This document shows positions 61,443 through 64,000 of a stretch of DNA of 64,000 nt, in pieces (positions within the stretch are counted from its first letter, which is position 1; every line of letters starts with the position of its first letter). Both the position numbers and the translations under genes were made by a program. The notes beneath the pieces were generated by a model. The model was not told where the DNA came from. It saw only the letters and a list, made by a program, of their open reading frames with translations, and searched no databases. Origin of the DNA: Microcoleus vaginatus WJT46-NPBG5 (GTDB lineage Bacteria > Cyanobacteriota > Cyanobacteriia > Cyanobacteriales > Oscillatoriaceae); the NCBI GenBank assembly GCA_019359355.1, contig JAHHHM010000014.1:62001-126000 (forward strand). Reading direction: 5' to 3'.

Positions 61443-63152
61443 ATGGCTCAGCGTATCCAACCTCTACCAGCAGACGTTGTTCATCTTATCGCCGCCGGTG
61501 AAGTCATTGACTCTCTGGCGGCTGTCGTGCGGGAATTAATCGAAAATGCTCTCGATGCCGGCGCGACACGCATTGCGGTTTCTCTGTGGCCGGAACAGTG
61601 GCGTGTGCGGGTGGCAGACAATGGCACCGGCATGGATTTGGCGAACTTGCAATGCTGCGCCACTGCCCACAGCACCAGCAAAATTCATAGCAGCGAAGAC
61701 CTCTGGAAAATTACCAGTTTGGGGTTTCGCGGGGAAGCGTTGCACAGTTTGGCCCAGTTAGCTGATTTGGAGATTTTAAGCCGGCCTACCAATCCGGCGA
61801 AAGAGCAAGGCAGTTGGCGCGTCGTCTATAACGCCCAAGGGGAACCGATTCAAATTGAGCCGGCAGCGATTGCTTGCGGGACGGTGGTAGATGTCTGCAA
61901 TCTATTCGGCACTTGGCAAGCGCGACGACAAGGTTTACCTTCGCCGGCACAACAGTTGCGATTGGTGCAACTCACGATTCACCAACTGGCACTGTGCCAC
62001 CCCCACGTTACCTGGCAAGTCGAGCAAAATGATCGCCGGTGGTTTAGTTTAACTCCCGGTCAAACCCCACAATATATCCTGCCGCAGTTGTTACGGGATG
62101 TGCGCTGGGATGATTTGCATCAGGTCAAAATAGAAGTGCCGGCACCTTTGGAAACGGAAGCCGAAACGTTCCTTCTATTACCCTCTCAATCTTTAGAATT
62201 AGTCCTCGGTTTACCTGATCGCTGCCACCGCCGGCGTCCAGACTGGGTGAAAGTAGCCATAAATGGACGAATGGTGCGAACACCGGAACTTGAGCAAACC
62301 CTGTTAAGCAGTTTTGCAAGAACACTCCCGCGAGATCGCTACCCTATCTGTTTTTTGCATCTGCGAATTTCCCCGGAGGGAATTGACTGGAACCGGCACC
62401 CGGCGAAGGCAGAAATTTATTTGCTGCATCTAAACTATTGGCAAGAACAGATTGCCAACGCGACTCTGACGGCGCTACAACTGAGTCGGGCCAATTTGCC
62501 GGCTGCCGGTCAAGAACGGGTGAGTAAGTTACTCAAAGCATCGGAAGAGAAAGGAATTTATAGTGCCGGTCGTTCGATTGAGCCGGCGCAAAGTCAAGAG
62601 ATGTTGCCAACACGTCTCTATCTGCGTGCGATCGCCCAAGTTCACAACACCTATATCTTGGCGGAACATCCAGGCGGCTTGTGGTTAGTTGAACAGCACA
62701 TCGCACATGAGCGAGTTTTGTATGAACAGTTGTGTGATCGTTGGCACCTCGTCCCCCTAGAAGCGCCGGCAATTCTCAATCAATTGACACCGAAACAGAT
62801 CGAACAACTGCAACGCATTGGCATAGAAGTTGATCCATTTGGCGAACAAGTTTGGGCAGTTCGCACCGCGCCGGCACTGTTAGCTGAACGAGAAGATTGT
62901 ACAGAAGCATTGCTGGAACTGAGCTGTGGAGATTTGCAAGCTGCTCAAGTTGCTACTGCCTGCCGCAGTGCAATTCGTAACGGTACGCCGCTAAGTTTGC
63001 CGGAAATGCAAACACTTTTAGATCGGTGGCAAAGCACGCGTCATCCCCGCACTTGCCCTCATGGACGACCAATATATTTATCTTTAGAAGAGACGGATCT
63101 TGCTCGTTTTTTCCGCCGGCATTGGGTGATTGGCAAAAGTCACGGAATTTAA
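61443..63152 (+). CDS. mutL: DNA mismatch repair protein MutL
   Basis: The 569-residue GHKL ATPase couples mismatch recognition by MutS to strand removal. N-terminal motifs are ELIENALDAGA (catalytic Glu, Asn35), VADNGTGM and ITSLGFRGEALHSL. The C-terminal part carries EQHIAHERVLYE (about 417-428), the counterpart of the endonuclease motif DQHAxxExxxxE, with Asp to Glu and Ala to Ile changes, then ACRSAIRNG and CPHGRP. Cyanobacteria have no MutH, so a nicking MutL is expected, but the altered motif leaves activity open. mutS is not in the window. Confidence 0.95.
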   Translation: MAQRIQPLPADVVHLIAAGEVIDSLAAVVRELIENALDAGATRIAVSLWPEQWRVRVADNGTGMDLANLQCCATAHSTSKIHSSEDLWKITSLGFRGEALHSLAQLADLEILSRPTNPAKEQGSWRVVYNAQGEPIQIEPAAIACGTVVDVCNLFGTWQARRQGLPSPAQQLRLVQLTIHQLALCHPHVTWQVEQNDRRWFSLTPGQTPQYILPQLLRDVRWDDLHQVKIEVPAPLETEAETFLLLPSQSLELVLGLPDRCHRRRPDWVKVAINGRMVRTPELEQTLLSSFARTLPRDRYPICFLHLRISPEGIDWNRHPAKAEIYLLHLNYWQEQIANATLTALQLSRANLPAAGQERVSKLLKASEEKGIYSAGRSIEPAQSQEMLPTRLYLRAIAQVHNTYILAEHPGGLWLVEQHIAHERVLYEQLCDRWHLVPLEAPAILNQLTPKQIEQLQRIGIEVDPFGEQVWAVRTAPALLAEREDCTEALLELSCGDLQAAQVATACRSAIRNGTPLSLPEMQTLLDRWQSTRHPRTCPHGRPIYLSLEETDLARFFRRHWVIGKSHGI

Positions 63153-63162
63153 CAGTTGTTTG

Positions 63163-63678
63163 CTAAACCTCATCAAATGCCGGTGGATATTTAACCATTC
63201 CCGTAATTCCTTCCAAGGCTGCCGGTGCAAGTTCCAGCACCATAAATGCTTCGTCGGGAACTGGAAAGGGCGCTTCTAATTTTTTCGCTCTAGCCGGAGA
63301 AAACCCAAAACGGGTGTAGTAATGGCGATGACCGACAACAACGATAATTTTATGTCCTAAACGCTGGCAATCTTTTAATCCCTGCTGAATTAGTTGAGAT
63401 CCAATTCCTTGATTTTGAAATTCTGGATGAACCGCTAGAGGCGCTAACGCTAATGCCGGCACGTCCTCTTTTTCGGTTTGGATAATTATATCACTAAATA
63501 GCACATACCCAACTATTTTTTCATCTTTTATGGCAACAAGCGATAACTCTGAATTAAAATTATCTGACTGTCGAATTGCTTCAACGAGTCGCGCTTCGCC
63601 CTCTTGTCCGAATGCCAGCTTATTGACTTCAAAAATAGCCGCAAAGTCTTCTGAATTTTCAGAACGAATTGTGATCAT
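63163..63678 (-). CDS. GNAT N-acetyltransferase (YhbS-like)
   Basis: This 171-residue GNAT-fold protein contains ITIRSENSEDFAAIFEVNKL at the N-terminus, LALAPLAVHPEFQNQGIGSQ with LIQQGL as the acetyl-CoA-binding motif A, and VVVGHRHYYTRFGFSPARAK plus PAALEGITGMVKYPPAFDEV in the C-terminal part. Substrate unknown. Its ATG begins directly beside the stop codon of the upstream GNAT gene, so the two are co-transcribed and probably coupled. Confidence 0.9.
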   Translation of the reverse strand: MITIRSENSEDFAAIFEVNKLAFGQEGEARLVEAIRQSDNFNSELSLVAIKDEKIVGYVLFSDIIIQTEKEDVPALALAPLAVHPEFQNQGIGSQLIQQGLKDCQRLGHKIIVVVGHRHYYTRFGFSPARAKKLEAPFPVPDEAFMVLELAPAALEGITGMVKYPPAFDEV

Positions 63679-63999
63679 TTACGTTTTCTCCACCGGCTTT
63701 GCCATATAAATATCTGGTTTTCCCAGTCCGTTGGCATCTGGCATCAACCCCACAATTATAAAACCGCATTTTTGATAAAACTCATAGGGATGACCGGCTA
63801 AGTTTCTAATTTTAGTAATATTTTCCCAAAAGTTAGGGTATAAATTAACACCAGAAAGCGTCGTTTGATTCTCTTCATCATCAGTACCAACCCAAATTGT
63901 CAAGCCGGCGCGTTCTCTCACCTGCGCTTCTAAATCAGCAATCAACGCGCTGCCAATTCCCTGAAACCGATAATTTTTGCCAACAATTAAAGGATGTAA
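63679..63999 (-). CDS. GNAT N-acetyltransferase, AAC(6')-like (5' truncated by the window)
   Basis: The fragment covers the C-terminal 106 codons. NYRFQGIGSALIADLEAQVR is the acetyl-CoA-binding motif A and HPYEFYQKCGFIIVGLMPDA the motif B, followed by NGLGKPDIYMAKPVE. That C-terminus resembles aminoglycoside 6'-N-acetyltransferase-type GNATs, but many unrelated substrates occur in that group. The frame stays open to the window edge, so the start lies outside. Its stop (63679-63681) is followed immediately by the ATG of the next gene. Confidence 0.85.
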   Translation of the reverse strand, partial: LHPLIVGKNYRFQGIGSALIADLEAQVRERAGLTIWVGTDDEENQTTLSGVNLYPNFWENITKIRNLAGHPYEFYQKCGFIIVGLMPDANGLGKPDIYMAKPVEKT

Positions 64000-64000
64000 T

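Overview
The window is cyanobacterial chromosome. The evidence is ndhD1 of the NDH-1 complex, a PucC/BCD-family pigment transporter, a PatD-like protein, the cyanobacterial families DUF2973, DUF2605 and DUF4058, Rcp1-type signalling, bilin- and flavin-type photoreceptor kinases, and short intergenic repeats typical of filamentous cyanobacteria. GCCGGC and its CCGGC/GCCGG cores are scattered through genes and spacers alike, while the usual cyanobacterial HIP1 octamer is rare. A Microcoleus/Oscillatoriales-like filamentous species is my best guess, but this is inference. I see no rRNA, tRNA, CRISPR array, intact insertion sequence or phage.

Layout. 0-5 kb: the tail of an ABC ATPase, a WecG/TagA glycosyltransferase and a GH15/phosphorylase-kinase-like protein. 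5-11.7 kb: a PEP-CTERM trypsin-like protease, an unpaired sensor kinase, a small secreted protein with a cysteine tail, a membrane-anchored HELVH protein, a sigma factor followed by a cysteine-rich small protein, and a glyoxalase-fold protein. 11.9-21.7 kb: a four-gene signalling cluster made of a ten-PAS kinase, an Rcp1-like receiver, a REC-GAF-GAF kinase whose first GAF looks like a cyanobacteriochrome, and a REC-PAS kinase. 22-28 kb: a KTSC protein behind a clear sigma70-type promoter and a structured leader, the (p)ppGpp synthetase/hydrolase, PatD-like, a two-NBD peptide-type ABC ATPase and a degenerate HD-domain protein.

28-35 kb is the least ordinary part. It has small or decayed reading frames, an alpha/beta hydrolase broken by an 11-nt insertion that turns an imperfect palindrome into a perfect one, and two unknown genes in a 2.6-kb stretch with no CCGGC/GCCGG, which suggests acquired DNA. 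35-48 kb is housekeeping and metabolism: a glycogen-debranching-type amyloglucosidase, a methyltransferase, an aldo/keto reductase, a BCD transporter with an IMPase-family phosphatase, a ChaN protein, DUF2973/DUF2605, thrS, DUF4058 and thrB. 48.5-64 kb: ndhD1, a LOV histidine kinase, a SUI1/YciH factor, trpB, a CAP-domain protein, a methyltransferase with a small coiled-coil partner, ribonuclease D, two rhodanese-fold proteins without the catalytic cysteine, a putative oxygenase-like protein, a GSP17M-like protein, mutL and two GNAT acetyltransferases.

Functional themes. Light and redox signalling stands out, with a probable CBCR kinase and a probable LOV kinase 30 kb apart plus a many-sensor kinase with its own receiver. 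A second theme is short intergenic repeats that have become protein sequence as linkers, loops or a signal peptide. A third is local gene decay around 28-32 kb beside the motif-poor segment.
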